A stretch of DNA of 51,580 bases, taken from Gammaproteobacteria bacterium. Lineage in GTDB: Bacteria; Pseudomonadota; Gammaproteobacteria; Chromatiales; Chromatiaceae. The DNA lies in NCBI GenBank assembly GCA_025458675.1, contig JALORY010000001.1:75565-127144 (forward strand). Reading direction: 5' to 3'. Below are positions 20,965 to 29,646 of the stretch, piece by piece. The number at the start of each line of letters is the position of its first letter. The first letter of the stretch is position 1. The position numbers and the translations under genes were made by a program. The notes under the pieces were generated by a model, which did not search any database, was not told where the DNA came from, and worked only from the letters and a program-made list of their open reading frames with translations.

Positions 20965-21957
20965 GTGCGCGCGCTCTTCGTCCTCGGCCTGCTCGCGACC
21001 AGCGTCGTGCTCGCCGCGACACCGGTGACGACGCGCCGGGCTGGCGATCTGCAGATCCACCCCGAGCGCAGCGCGCCCGCGACGGTCGAGAGCCTGAACG
21101 ACGTCGAGCTCGGCGCGGAGATCGCCGCGCGCGTCGACGCGATCCGCGTCCGCGTCGGCGACGTCGTCGCCAAGGGTGACCTGCTCGTGGACCTCGACTG
21201 CCGCGACTACCGCTCCCGCCTCGCGGCCCAGCAGGCGACGCTGGCCCAGCTCGACGCGCAGCGCCGCCTCGCCGCCAGCCAGGTCCAGCGGGCGGAGACG
21301 CTGCGCGGCAGCCGCAGCGCCAGCCAGGAGGAGCTCGACCGCCGGCAGGCCGAGCTCGACGCCCTCGTCGCCCAGATCGGCGGGCAGCGCGAGGCGGTGA
21401 CACAGGCGGAGCTCAACGTGTCGCGATGCGCGGTGCGCGCCCCGTTCGCCGCCGTCGTCGTCGCGCGACTCGCCGACGAGGGCGCGCTCGCCGGCGTCGG
21501 GGCACCGCTGGTGCGCATCGTGGAGACCGACGCCCTCGAGCTCGGCGCGCACCTGCGGCCCGAGGAGGTGGCCGAGGTCCGCAGCGCGGCGGCGCTGTGG
21601 TTCGATCACCTCGGCGAGCGCTACCCGGTCGCGGTCCGGCGGGTGCTGCCGGTGCTCGACCCGGTGACCCGGACGGCGCAGCTGCGCCTCACCTTCGAGG
21701 CCCGGCCGCCGCCAGCGGGCGCCGCCGGCCGCCTGGTCTGGCGCGCCTCTGCGCCGCACGTGCCCGCCGACCTGCTCGTGCGACGCGGCGACCAGCTCGG
21801 CGTCTTCCTGGTCAGCGACGGCGCGGCCCGTTTCCACCCCGTCGAGCGCGCGCGCGAAGGCCAGCCGGCGCCCGCCGCGCTGCCCCCCGACGCGCGCGTC
21901 GTGATCCAGGGCCGGGAGCGGGTGCAGGACGGCGACCCGGTCACAGCCGGGGAGTAG
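20965..21957 (+). CDS. RND efflux periplasmic adaptor (HlyD/MFP family)
   Basis: A 330-residue membrane-fusion protein that links an inner-membrane RND pump to an outer-membrane channel. A signal peptide covers residues 1-18. The barrel-sandwich half-lipoyl segment is at about 50-85 ([17 protein letters not shown]), followed by a coiled-coil hairpin ([16 protein letters not shown] to [11 protein letters not shown]), then the second lipoyl half ([19 protein letters not shown]) and beta-barrel. It lacks a lipobox. The GTG start is three bases after the radical SAM stop with GGGAGCGCTGAGCC upstream. Its partner pump follows four bases later; no outer-membrane channel gene is adjacent, so a shared TolC-like channel is likely. 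Confidence 0.9.
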   Translation: MRALFVLGLLATSVVLAATPVTTRRAGDLQIHPERSAPATVESLNDVELGAEIAARVDAIRVRVGDVVAKGDLLVDLDCRDYRSRLAAQQATLAQLDAQRRLAASQVQRAETLRGSRSASQEELDRRQAELDALVAQIGGQREAVTQAELNVSRCAVRAPFAAVVVARLADEGALAGVGAPLVRIVETDALELGAHLRPEEVAEVRSAAALWFDHLGERYPVAVRRVLPVLDPVTRTAQLRLTFEARPPPAGAAGRLVWRASAPHVPADLLVRRGDQLGVFLVSDGAARFHPVERAREGQPAPAALPPDARVVIQGRERVQDGDPVTAGE

Positions 21958-21961
21958 GCCG

Positions 21962-24900
21962 TTGCTCGCCGCCTTCCTGCGTAACCACCCGCTCGCCAAC
22001 CTGACGTTCGGCCTCGTTCTGGTCGCGGGCTTCCTCGCCTACGGGATGCTGCCCCGCCAGCAGGATCCGACCATCAACTTCAACTGGATCGTGGTCACGA
22101 CCGTCCTGCCCGGCGCCTCGGCGCAAGACGTCGAGAAGAAGGTCACGGACCCGCTCGAGGACGCGATCCGCAGCATCGGCAACATCAAGTTCGTGTCGAG
22201 CACCAGCCGCGAGTCGGTCTCGAGCCTGCTGGTGCGCTTCGAGGACATCGACGAGCGCACCTTCGACAAGCGGCTCGCCGACCTGCGCCGCGAGATCCAG
22301 AATGCCGAGCGCGACCTGCCCACGGAGGCCGAGGAACCGCTGATCCTGGAGGTCACGAGCGCCAACGCCTACCCCTCCGCCACCCTTGCGGTCGTCGGCC
22401 GCGCGTTCGACGAGAACCTGCGGCGCCAGGCCCACAACGTCGAGAAGGACCTGGAACGCATGCCGGGGGTCGAACGCGTCGATCCGGTCGGGGCCGCGGA
22501 GCCCGAGCTGCACGTCGACTTCGAGCCGGCCGCTCTCGAGGCGTTGCGCCTCACGCCCGGCCAGCTCGCCGACACCGTCGCCGCCTTTTTCCAGGACGTG
22601 GCCGCGGGCAGCGCGCAGCAGGGCGGCGCGAACTGGCTGGTCCGCCTCGCCGGTTCGGACCGGGATCCCACGCGCCTCGCCGACCGGCCCGTGGTGGGCA
22701 CACCCGGCGAAGTGCGGATCCGCGACGTCGCGACCGTGCAGCGCGCGCGCGAGAAGCCGAGCAAGCTCGCGAGCGTCGAGGGCCGGCCTGCGGTGGTGCT
22801 GGCGGTGATGAAGAAGGAGAACGCCAACACCCTCGATCTCGTCGAGCGCGTCCAGGCCTACATCGGCGAGCGCAACGCCCTCCAGGACCAGACCGGGGTA
22901 GAGCTGACCCTCATCGACGACCAGACCGTCCCCACGCGCGAGGCGATCAGTCTGATGGAGAACAACGCCGCGCTCGGCCTGGCGCTGGTCCTCGTGACCG
23001 CCTGGCTGTTCCTCGGGTCGCGGATCGCCCTGTTCACCTCGCTCGGCATCCCGTTCTCGCTCGCCGGCACCTTTCTCGTGCTGTTCGCCATCGGCGAGAC
23101 CCTCAACGTGACCGTGCTGCTCGGGGTCGTGATCGTCCTCGGCATGCTCGTGGACGACGCGGTGGTGATCGTCGAGGCGATGTACTACCGGCTGCAGCGC
23201 GGCGCGGACGCGGTCACCGCCGCCATCGCGTCCTTCCGCGAGGTCGGCTGGCCCATGCTGTCTGCGGTCCTGACCACGATGGCGGCCTTCCTGCCCCTCA
23301 TGCTCCTGCCGGGGATCCTCGGCGACTTCATGCGCGTGATCCCGATGGTGGTCTCCATCGCCCTCGCGATCAGCCTGGTCGAGGCCTTCTGGATACTCCC
23401 CGCCCACGTCATCGCGATGCGGGTCGATTTCGCCAACCCCTCGCGCCTGCACCGCTGGCGCACGCGCTTCACCCACACGCTGCAGATCCGCTACGTCCGT
23501 GTGCTGCTCGCGGTGCTGCGCCGGCCGCGGCTGTCCCTGACGGCGCTGGTGCTGATGTTCGCCGTCGCCGTCGCCGCCATCGCCTCCGGCATGGTGCGGA
23601 TGGACTTCTTCGCCTCGGACGCGTTGCGCCTCTTCTACGTCAACGTCGAGATGCCGCCCGCGACCCCGCTGGAGGAGACGCTGCGCAAGACCCGGGAGAT
23701 CGAGGACAAGGTGCGCGCCCGCCTGCTCCCGGGCGAGGCGCGTGCCGTCGCGACCTACGCCGGCAACATGTTCACCGAGACCGAGCCGCGCCTCGGCGAC
23801 CAGTACGGCCAGATCCTCGTGGGCCTCAATCCCAGGACACCGGCCCTGCGCGAGGTCGACGCGATCATCGACGCCATGCGGGCGGGGATCACCGCGACCC
23901 CGGGGCCTGTGCAGATCTCGTTCCTGCGGCTGGCGGGCGGTCCCCCGACGGCCAAGCCGATCAGCGTGAAGGTCCGCGGCGACGACTACGCCGAGCTGCG
24001 CGCCGCCGCGGACACGCTCAAGGCCATCCTGCGCGGCATGGAGGGCGTGAAGGACATCTCGGACGACGCCGCCCGCGGGCGCTCCGAGCTCGTGCTTCAG
24101 CTCGACAACGACGCGGTCGACCGGGCCGGACTCGACCCCCGGGAGGTCAACCGGACGCTCCAGCTGCTCGTCGATGGCCAGGTCGCCGCCGAGCTGCGCG
24201 ATCAGGGCGAGAAGGTCGAGGTGCGGGTGCGGGCGACGCCGCGCGCCCGGCAGGACATCGGCCAGCTGCTCGACTTCCGCCTGCCGCTGCCCGGCGGCGG
24301 GAGCGTCCCGCTCGGCGAGCTCGTGGTGCAGGAGCGCCGGGAAGGGCTCGGCAACCTCCGCCACTACAACTTCCGCCGGACGATCACCGTCGAGGCGGAC
24401 ATCGACAGGACGCGGCTCGACACCGTCACCGCCAACCGTCAGGTGGTCGAGGCCTGGCAGGCGCAGGTGACGCGTTTTCCCGGCATCGACCTCGACTTCT
24501 CCGGCGAGCTGGACGACATCCAGGAGAGCCTCGACGCCATCGGCATGCTGTTCGTCCTGGGCATCGGCGTGATGTACCTGATCCTCGGTGCGCAGTTCCG
24601 CAGCTACTGGCAGCCGTTCATGATCCTGACCACCGTGCCGATGGCGTTCACCGGCGTGGTGCTCGGGCTGATCGTCACCGGCAATCCGTTGAGCCTGTTC
24701 ACGCTCTACGGCGTCGTGGCGCTCGCCGGGATCGCGGTGAACTCGGCGATCGTGCTGATCGCGGGCGCGAACGACCGGCTCGCCGCGGGGATGTCGCTGC
24801 GGCACGCGACGGTCTACGCCGCGCGCCGCCGGCTGATCCCCGTGCTGATCACCTCGCTCACCACGGTCGCCGGCCTCTTCTCGCTGGCGGCCGGCCTGGG

Positions 24901-25042
24901 GGGCGAGTCGCTGGTCTGGGGCCCGGTCGCGACGGCGATCGTCTGGGGCCTCGGCTTCTCGACCGTGCTGACGCTGCTGCTGATCCCGCTGATCTACCTG
25001 GTCGCGATGCGCGGAAGCGTGCTTGCCCGGCGTACCGCCTGA
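21962..25042 (+). CDS. RND family efflux transporter permease
   Basis: A 1026-residue inner-membrane pump of the AcrB/MexF type, near the usual length. The first helix ([16 protein letters not shown]) is followed by the porter domain; the TM4 proton relay pair Asp-Asp lies in [17 protein letters not shown] (about 396-411). The second half repeats the fold ([21 protein letters not shown] onward). The sequence is closer to the divergent RND group with MLPRQQDP near the first helix, whose substrates are poorly known, than to AcrB itself; that is a judgement by eye. TTG is taken as the start, four bases after the adaptor stop; GGGGAGTAGGCCG provides a ribosome site. Drug, detergent or metal export cannot be distinguished. 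Confidence 0.92.
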   Translation: MLAAFLRNHPLANLTFGLVLVAGFLAYGMLPRQQDPTINFNWIVVTTVLPGASAQDVEKKVTDPLEDAIRSIGNIKFVSSTSRESVSSLLVRFEDIDERTFDKRLADLRREIQNAERDLPTEAEEPLILEVTSANAYPSATLAVVGRAFDENLRRQAHNVEKDLERMPGVERVDPVGAAEPELHVDFEPAALEALRLTPGQLADTVAAFFQDVAAGSAQQGGANWLVRLAGSDRDPTRLADRPVVGTPGEVRIRDVATVQRAREKPSKLASVEGRPAVVLAVMKKENANTLDLVERVQAYIGERNALQDQTGVELTLIDDQTVPTREAISLMENNAALGLALVLVTAWLFLGSRIALFTSLGIPFSLAGTFLVLFAIGETLNVTVLLGVVIVLGMLVDDAVVIVEAMYYRLQRGADAVTAAIASFREVGWPMLSAVLTTMAAFLPLMLLPGILGDFMRVIPMVVSIALAISLVEAFWILPAHVIAMRVDFANPSRLHRWRTRFTHTLQIRYVRVLLAVLRRPRLSLTALVLMFAVAVAAIASGMVRMDFFASDALRLFYVNVEMPPATPLEETLRKTREIEDKVRARLLPGEARAVATYAGNMFTETEPRLGDQYGQILVGLNPRTPALREVDAIIDAMRAGITATPGPVQISFLRLAGGPPTAKPISVKVRGDDYAELRAAADTLKAILRGMEGVKDISDDAARGRSELVLQLDNDAVDRAGLDPREVNRTLQLLVDGQVAAELRDQGEKVEVRVRATPRARQDIGQLLDFRLPLPGGGSVPLGELVVQERREGLGNLRHYNFRRTITVEADIDRTRLDTVTANRQVVEAWQAQVTRFPGIDLDFSGELDDIQESLDAIGMLFVLGIGVMYLILGAQFRSYWQPFMILTTVPMAFTGVVLGLIVTGNPLSLFTLYGVVALAGIAVNSAIVLIAGANDRLAAGMSLRHATVYAARRRLIPVLITSLTTVAGLFSLAAGLGGESLVWGPVATAIVWGLGFSTVLTLLLIPLIYLVAMRGSVLARRTA

Positions 25043-25055
25043 GCAGCGCCCGGGC

Positions 25056-25091
25056 AAAGAAAAACCGCCGGGGGCTCGCGCCCCGCGGCGG
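25056..25091 (-). terminator. Rho-independent terminator after the OmpA-like gene
   Basis: Read on the minus strand, a GC-rich stem (CCGCCG and GGGG pairing with CCCC and CGGCGG, one bulge) is followed by TTTTTCTTT. It ends the OmpA-like lipoprotein transcript and lies in the gap with the convergent RND pump. Confidence 0.75.
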
Positions 25092-25120
25092 TCTCGCCGG
25101 CCGTGTGGCCGGTCCCGCGA

Positions 25121-25567
25121 TTACTGGATCGGACGGATCTCGACGCGGCGGTTCTTGGCCTGGCCTTCCTTCGTGCTGTTGTCGGCGACCGGGTTGGCCT
25201 CGCCAAAGCCGCGGGTCGTCATGGAGGCTGCCGGCACACCACGCGCCTGCAGGGCCTTCGCGACGGAGGCGGCGCGACGATCGGACAGCTTCAGGTTGTG
25301 GGCATCGCTGCCGGGGCTGGACGTGTAGCCCGCGATCTCCCACTTGACGTTCGGGGCGGCCTTCATGCCCGCGGCCGCCTCGTTCAGCGTGGCGTTGGCC
25401 GACGAACTGAGCACGGCGGAGTCGTTGGCGAAGTGCACGCCTTCGACCTTGAAGCTCTTGACGGGCGCGGCCGCGGCCGGGGCGGGCTGGCTCTTGGTGG
25501 CGCAGCCGACGATGCCGAAGGCGACGACCGAGCCGGCGACCAGGAGCTTGACGAATTCTTTCTTCAT
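25121..25567 (-). CDS. OmpA-family lipoprotein (Pal-like)
   Basis: A 148-residue lipoprotein. Residues 1-21 are a signal peptide with lipobox (FGIVGC, Cys22). A short Ala/Pro linker leads to an OmpA-like domain (about 42-148) with the peptidoglycan-binding signature NLKLSDRRAASV (91-102) and a GFGEANPVADN loop. It should anchor the outer membrane to the cell wall. It differs from true Pal in the first strand (VEGVHFANDSAVL) and is not next to tol genes, so I do not name it pal. The ATG at 25567 is preferred to an upstream in-frame start because AAGGGAGAAATCCACA gives a ribosome site. It is followed by a clear terminator. Confidence 0.88.
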   Translation of the reverse strand: MKKEFVKLLVAGSVVAFGIVGCATKSQPAPAAAAPVKSFKVEGVHFANDSAVLSSSANATLNEAAAGMKAAPNVKWEIAGYTSSPGSDAHNLKLSDRRAASVAKALQARGVPAASMTTRGFGEANPVADNSTKEGQAKNRRVEIRPIQ

Positions 25568-25625
25568 TGTGGATTTCTCCCTTGTGAGGTTGCTAAGCAC
25601 GGCGTTTCTATCAAGAATTCACGCC

Positions 25626-26408
25626 ATGTTGCAACATCCTAGCCTATTTTCCCGGCAGCGAGCGCCGAGGGTGCCCGTTCTGGCGGTACCGCTGCTGGTC
25701 CTGGGCGGCGCCACGGGACCGGCGGACGCCCAGCGCTCGCCCGCCGTCGATCAGGCGCTCACCGGCAACGACATGAGCTTCATCACCCGCCCGCTGGCGC
25801 CGGACTACCGCATCAGGAAGGACGGGGGCGTGACCCTGCGGGTCTGCTACAACTGGTCCTGCGCGGCGCAGAAGAAGATCACCTTCAGCCCGGAAGACAT
25901 GGCGACGGTGACCAGCTACATGGCGGAGTGTCCCGGCGACTCGCTTCACGACCGCGTGCAGCGGATGCGGATCGGCATTTGGCAGATGCAGCTGCTGGCC
26001 ACGAAGTACGTCCCCGTCCTCGCCAACGACCGCGCCATCAACGACACGGACGGGGAGCTCGAGGGCCGCGCCGACTGCGTCGACCACTCCTCGAACACCG
26101 ACACCTACCTCCACGTCCTCAAGGACCTCGGGCAGTTGGCCGGGTGGAGCCTGGCGGGTCCCACGGTGCGCAACGTCCTCAACCCGCACGCGGTCCACTG
26201 GACCCCGGTGGTGACGGACGATCGCACCCGCCGCGAGTGGTCGGTCGACAGCTGGTTCCACCCCAACGGCCAGCTCCCCCTCGTGATGCCGCTGCGCGAC
26301 TGGGCGGCGGACAGGAAGGCCTGGGAGCCGCCGTTCAACCGGCTGAACCCCTACCCGCGATTCCTCAGCGACCTCTGTCCCCCTGCCACGGCACAGGCAC
26401 CACCCTAG
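25626..26408 (+). CDS. Exported transglutaminase/papain-like protein, unknown
   Basis: A 260-residue exported protein. The signal peptide is unusual, with a basic start (LFSRQRAPR) and a hydrophobic stretch to about residue 35 (ADAQ). Mature-region motifs suggest a cysteine-hydrolase fold: Cys151 in RADCVDHSSNT, followed by a helix, then His188/His191 in NPHAVHWTPVV and Asp208 in WSVDSWFHPNG. A separate pair (Cys74 and Cys79, VCYNWSC) could form a disulfide. I infer a possible transglutaminase-like or peptidase activity; no family name is assigned. It diverges from the OmpA-like lipoprotein across only 58 bases. A start further upstream in the same frame overlaps that gene and is rejected. 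Confidence 0.65.
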   Translation: MLQHPSLFSRQRAPRVPVLAVPLLVLGGATGPADAQRSPAVDQALTGNDMSFITRPLAPDYRIRKDGGVTLRVCYNWSCAAQKKITFSPEDMATVTSYMAECPGDSLHDRVQRMRIGIWQMQLLATKYVPVLANDRAINDTDGELEGRADCVDHSSNTDTYLHVLKDLGQLAGWSLAGPTVRNVLNPHAVHWTPVVTDDRTRREWSVDSWFHPNGQLPLVMPLRDWAADRKAWEPPFNRLNPYPRFLSDLCPPATAQAPP

Positions 26409-26641
26409 GCCCGACGCGACGACGACGGCCGCGGCTGCCCTGGCTCAGGTAGGCCCCAGAAAAACTGGCCGACCCACGGGGCGGGTTGTAATCTCCCCTT
26501 CATAAGGAGTGCCGCCGCCCTCGCCGACGGCGACGGTTTCCCCCAGACGATCAATGGCTTCGCCTCGCCCTGGCGACCCCGGGGCGGGGTCCGTCCGGTG
26601 GCCGGCGGAGGCCGGCCGATCAGCGCTAGGGAGGAAGACAC

Positions 26642-27076
26642 ATGGCATCCACCTGGGTCGTCGTCGCAGACACCAGCCGCGCCCGCATCTTCGCCGCGGA
26701 CAGGCCCGCGGCCGATCTCGTCGAGATCGAGGACCTCACCCACCCCGAAGCCCGCCTCCACGAAGGCGACCTCACCACGGACCGCGCCGGCTCGGGCAAG
26801 AACACCGGATCGGTCAGCTTCCCGATGGGGGACAACACCTCCCACAAGGAGGCCGAGGCGACCCGCTTCGCGCACGAGGTCAGCGAGCGGGTCGAGGCCG
26901 GCCGCGTCAGCGGCAGATTCCAGAAGCTCTACGTCATTGCCGCACCGCAGTTTCTCGGGCTGCTGCGCAAGCACCAGTCGAGCGCGACCCGCCAGCTGGT
27001 CGCCGCCGAGATATCGAAGAACCTGGCGAGCCAGGACCCCCGGGCGATCCGCGCCCACCTGCCCGACTACCTGTAA
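26642..27076 (+). CDS. Host attachment family protein
   Basis: A 144-residue protein of the Host_attach family (PF10116), named from a plant-associated protein in Agrobacterium/Sinorhizobium, with no established biochemical role. The opening WVVVADTSRARIFAAD is typical, and so are the FAHEVSERVEAG and LYVIAAPQFLGLLR segments and the closing RAHLPDYL. The fold resembles eRF1 domain-like or AANH proteins. The ribosome site GGGAGGAAGACAC is excellent. The gap upstream (233 bases) carries no clear gene. It precedes a Lon-like protease gene by 77 bases, and the two may be linked in stress response. Confidence 0.88.
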   Translation: MASTWVVVADTSRARIFAADRPAADLVEIEDLTHPEARLHEGDLTTDRAGSGKNTGSVSFPMGDNTSHKEAEATRFAHEVSERVEAGRVSGRFQKLYVIAAPQFLGLLRKHQSSATRQLVAAEISKNLASQDPRAIRAHLPDYL

Positions 27077-27153
27077 CCGCCACCGCCCCGCCGCCCTGCC
27101 CGGGCGGCGGGGCGGTGCACCGATGGTCGCTGCACCTCTGCCCGCCCGCCGTC

Positions 27154-29559
27154 ATGGACCAGCCCCTCCGCCACCCCGCCGAGCTCGACGCCGCCGCCCT
27201 GCGGCACAGCTGCGACCCGGCGCAGTTCGACTTCCAGAGCACGGCCGACCTGGCCCCGATCCCGGTGACGGTGGGGCAGGATCGCGCCCTCGAGGCGATC
27301 CGCTTCGGGACCGGCATCGCCCACGAGGGCTACAACCTCTACGTCATGGGATCGACCGGCCTCGGCCGGCACACCGCCGTGCGCGAGTCGCTGCAGTCAC
27401 TGGCGAGCGCCCGGCCGCCGCCCGCGGACTGGGTGTACGTCGCCGACTTCGACCGGCCGCACCGCCCCAATGCCCTGTGCCTGCCCGCCGGCCGCGGCAA
27501 GCGGCTCCGGCACGATCTCGAGCAGCTGGTCGAGGATCTGCTGAACGCCCTGCCGACCGCCCTGCAGAGCGACGAGTACCGCCGTCGCGCCCAGGAGATC
27601 ACCGACGAGTTCAAGCACCGCGAGGAGACCGCGGCCGAGGAGCTCGGCCGCAAGGCGCACGAGCGCAGCATCGCGCTCCTGCACACGCCGACCGGCTACA
27701 GCCTCGCACCGCTCCGGGAAGGTCACCTCGTCAACCCCGAGGAATTCGGGCTGCTGCCGGAGGACGCGCAGGAACGGCTGCGCGCCGCCATGGAGGCGAC
27801 GAAGGAGGAGCTCGCCTCCGCCCTGTCGCGCATCCCGCTCTGGCAGCGCGAGATGCGCCAGCGCTTCCAGGAGCTCGAGCGCGAGGTCGCGCGCCTCACC
27901 GTGTCGCAGCTCCTGCACGACCTGGAGCAGCGCTACGCCGACCTGCCGGAGGTGCTCGGGTACCTCGCGGCGGTGCGGGCCGACGTGATCGAGAACAACG
28001 AGCTGTTCCGTCCCGGTGGCGACGGCTCGGCGGTCGACGCCGACGACGGGCGCTTCACCCGCTACCGCGTCAACCTGCTCGTGGACAACGGGGACGCCAA
28101 CGGCGCCCCGATCGTCTACGAGGACAACCCGAGCTACCAGAACCTGATCGGGCGCATCGAGCACGTCGCGCGCCTCGGCACGCTCACCACCGACTTCACG
28201 CAGATCAAGCCGGGCGTGCTGCACCGCGCCAACGGCGGTTTCCTGCTGCTGGACGCGGCCAAGGTGCTCACGAGCCCCTTCGCCTGGGACGGGCTCAAGC
28301 GCGCGCTCACGGCGCGCGAGGTGCGCATCGAGTCGCTGGAGCGCCTGCTCAGCCTCGCGGCGACCACCTCCCTCGAGCCAGAGCCGATCCCGATCGAGCT
28401 CAAGGTCGTGCTGATCGGCGACCGTCTGCTCTACTACCTGCTGAAGGCCTACGACCCCGAGTTCAGCCTGCTGTTCAAGGTCACCGCCGACTTCAGCGAG
28501 GACCTGTCCCGCGGGCCGGACACCGACGTCCTGTACGCGCGTCTCGTGGCGACCCTGCAGCAGCGGGAGCGGCTGCGCCCCATCGACCGCGCGGGCGTGG
28601 CGCGCATCGTCGAGGAAGCGGCGCGGCGGGTCGAGGACGGGGAGCGGCTGTCGCTGCACATCGGTCGCCTGCTCGACATCGTCCGCGAGGCCGACCACGT
28701 GGCGGCCGGCGCCGGCAGCGCCCTGGTCGGCGCGGCGCACGTCCAGGCCGCCATCGAGGCGCAGGACCGCCGCCTCGGCCGGGCGCGCGAGCGGGTGCAG
28801 GAGGAGATCCTGCGGGGCACGCTGATGATCGACACGCACGGGGTCCAGCTGGGTCAGGTCAACGGGCTGTCGGTGCTGCAGCTCGGCGACTATGCCTTCG
28901 GCGCCCCGACGCGAATCAGCGCCACCGCGCGCCTCGGCAGCGGCGACGTCGTCGACATCGAGCGCGAGGTCAACCAGGGCGGCGAGATCCACACGAAGGG
29001 GGTCCTGATCCTCGCCTCCTACCTGGCGTCCCGCTATGCCCGGCACCAGCCGCTCTCGCTTGCTGCGAGCCTCGCCTTCGAGCAGACCTACGGCGAGGTG
29101 GAGGGCGACAGCGCCTCGGTGGCCGAGCTGTGCGCCCTGCTCTCCGCCATCGGGGACGTTCCCCTCCGGCAGGCGGTCGCGGTGACGGGCTCGGTGAACC
29201 AGCACGGACAGGTCCAGGCCGTCGGCGGCTTGAACGAGAAGATCGAGGGCTTCTTCGACATCTGCCGCGCGCGCGGCCTGGACGGCTCGCAGGGTGTGAT
29301 CCTCCCGGCGGCAAACGTGAGCCACCTGATGCTGCGCCCGGACGTCGTCGAGGCAGCCGCGGCCGGACGTTTCCATCTGTACGCGGTCCGGCACGTGGAC
29401 GAGGCGATGGAGCTCCTGACGGGCTCGCGTCCCGGCCACCCCGATGCGCACGGGCTCTACCCGGAGGACAGCTTCAATGGTCGGGTGCAGCGCCGGCTGA
29501 TCGAGTGGACCGCACTGCGCCAGCAGTACGGTCAGCCCCAGGGCGGCAACCCCGGCTAG
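27154..29559 (+). CDS. Lon-like ATP-dependent protease (AAA_32/LonB-type)
   Basis: An 801-residue cytoplasmic protease of the Lon-related group with an N-terminal AAA-type region and a C-terminal S16 peptidase domain. The catalytic dyad is Ser653 (EGDSASVAEL) and Lys696 (LNEKIEG). The nucleotide-binding loop is GSTGLGRHT (66-74), with Arg where classical Walker A has Lys, and the Walker B-like segment GGFLLLDAAK (about 363-372) lacks the usual Glu, so ATP hydrolysis is open to question. A helical insert (about 150-285) is rich in charged residues and predicts coiled coil. The start is the ATG after CCGCCGTC; longer in-frame extensions lack coding character. Known family members degrade unfolded proteins. 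Confidence 0.88.
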   Translation: MDQPLRHPAELDAAALRHSCDPAQFDFQSTADLAPIPVTVGQDRALEAIRFGTGIAHEGYNLYVMGSTGLGRHTAVRESLQSLASARPPPADWVYVADFDRPHRPNALCLPAGRGKRLRHDLEQLVEDLLNALPTALQSDEYRRRAQEITDEFKHREETAAEELGRKAHERSIALLHTPTGYSLAPLREGHLVNPEEFGLLPEDAQERLRAAMEATKEELASALSRIPLWQREMRQRFQELEREVARLTVSQLLHDLEQRYADLPEVLGYLAAVRADVIENNELFRPGGDGSAVDADDGRFTRYRVNLLVDNGDANGAPIVYEDNPSYQNLIGRIEHVARLGTLTTDFTQIKPGVLHRANGGFLLLDAAKVLTSPFAWDGLKRALTAREVRIESLERLLSLAATTSLEPEPIPIELKVVLIGDRLLYYLLKAYDPEFSLLFKVTADFSEDLSRGPDTDVLYARLVATLQQRERLRPIDRAGVARIVEEAARRVEDGERLSLHIGRLLDIVREADHVAAGAGSALVGAAHVQAAIEAQDRRLGRARERVQEEILRGTLMIDTHGVQLGQVNGLSVLQLGDYAFGAPTRISATARLGSGDVVDIEREVNQGGEIHTKGVLILASYLASRYARHQPLSLAASLAFEQTYGEVEGDSASVAELCALLSAIGDVPLRQAVAVTGSVNQHGQVQAVGGLNEKIEGFFDICRARGLDGSQGVILPAANVSHLMLRPDVVEAAAAGRFHLYAVRHVDEAMELLTGSRPGHPDAHGLYPEDSFNGRVQRRLIEWTALRQQYGQPQGGNPG

Positions 29560-29646
29560 GGGTCAGACGACGCCCGCGCGCGAGACGATCCGACCGGTCC
29601 CGCGAAGGCGCGACGACCGGGGGTCAAGAATCGGCGGCAGCGGCCG

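Noticed and set aside
21941-25057. Very long minus-strand open frame opposite the RND pump
   Set aside because: It is an antisense frame kept open by high GC; its translation is low complexity (Asp/Glu/His/Arg/Gly-rich) with no family, whereas the plus-strand frame is a clear RND pump.
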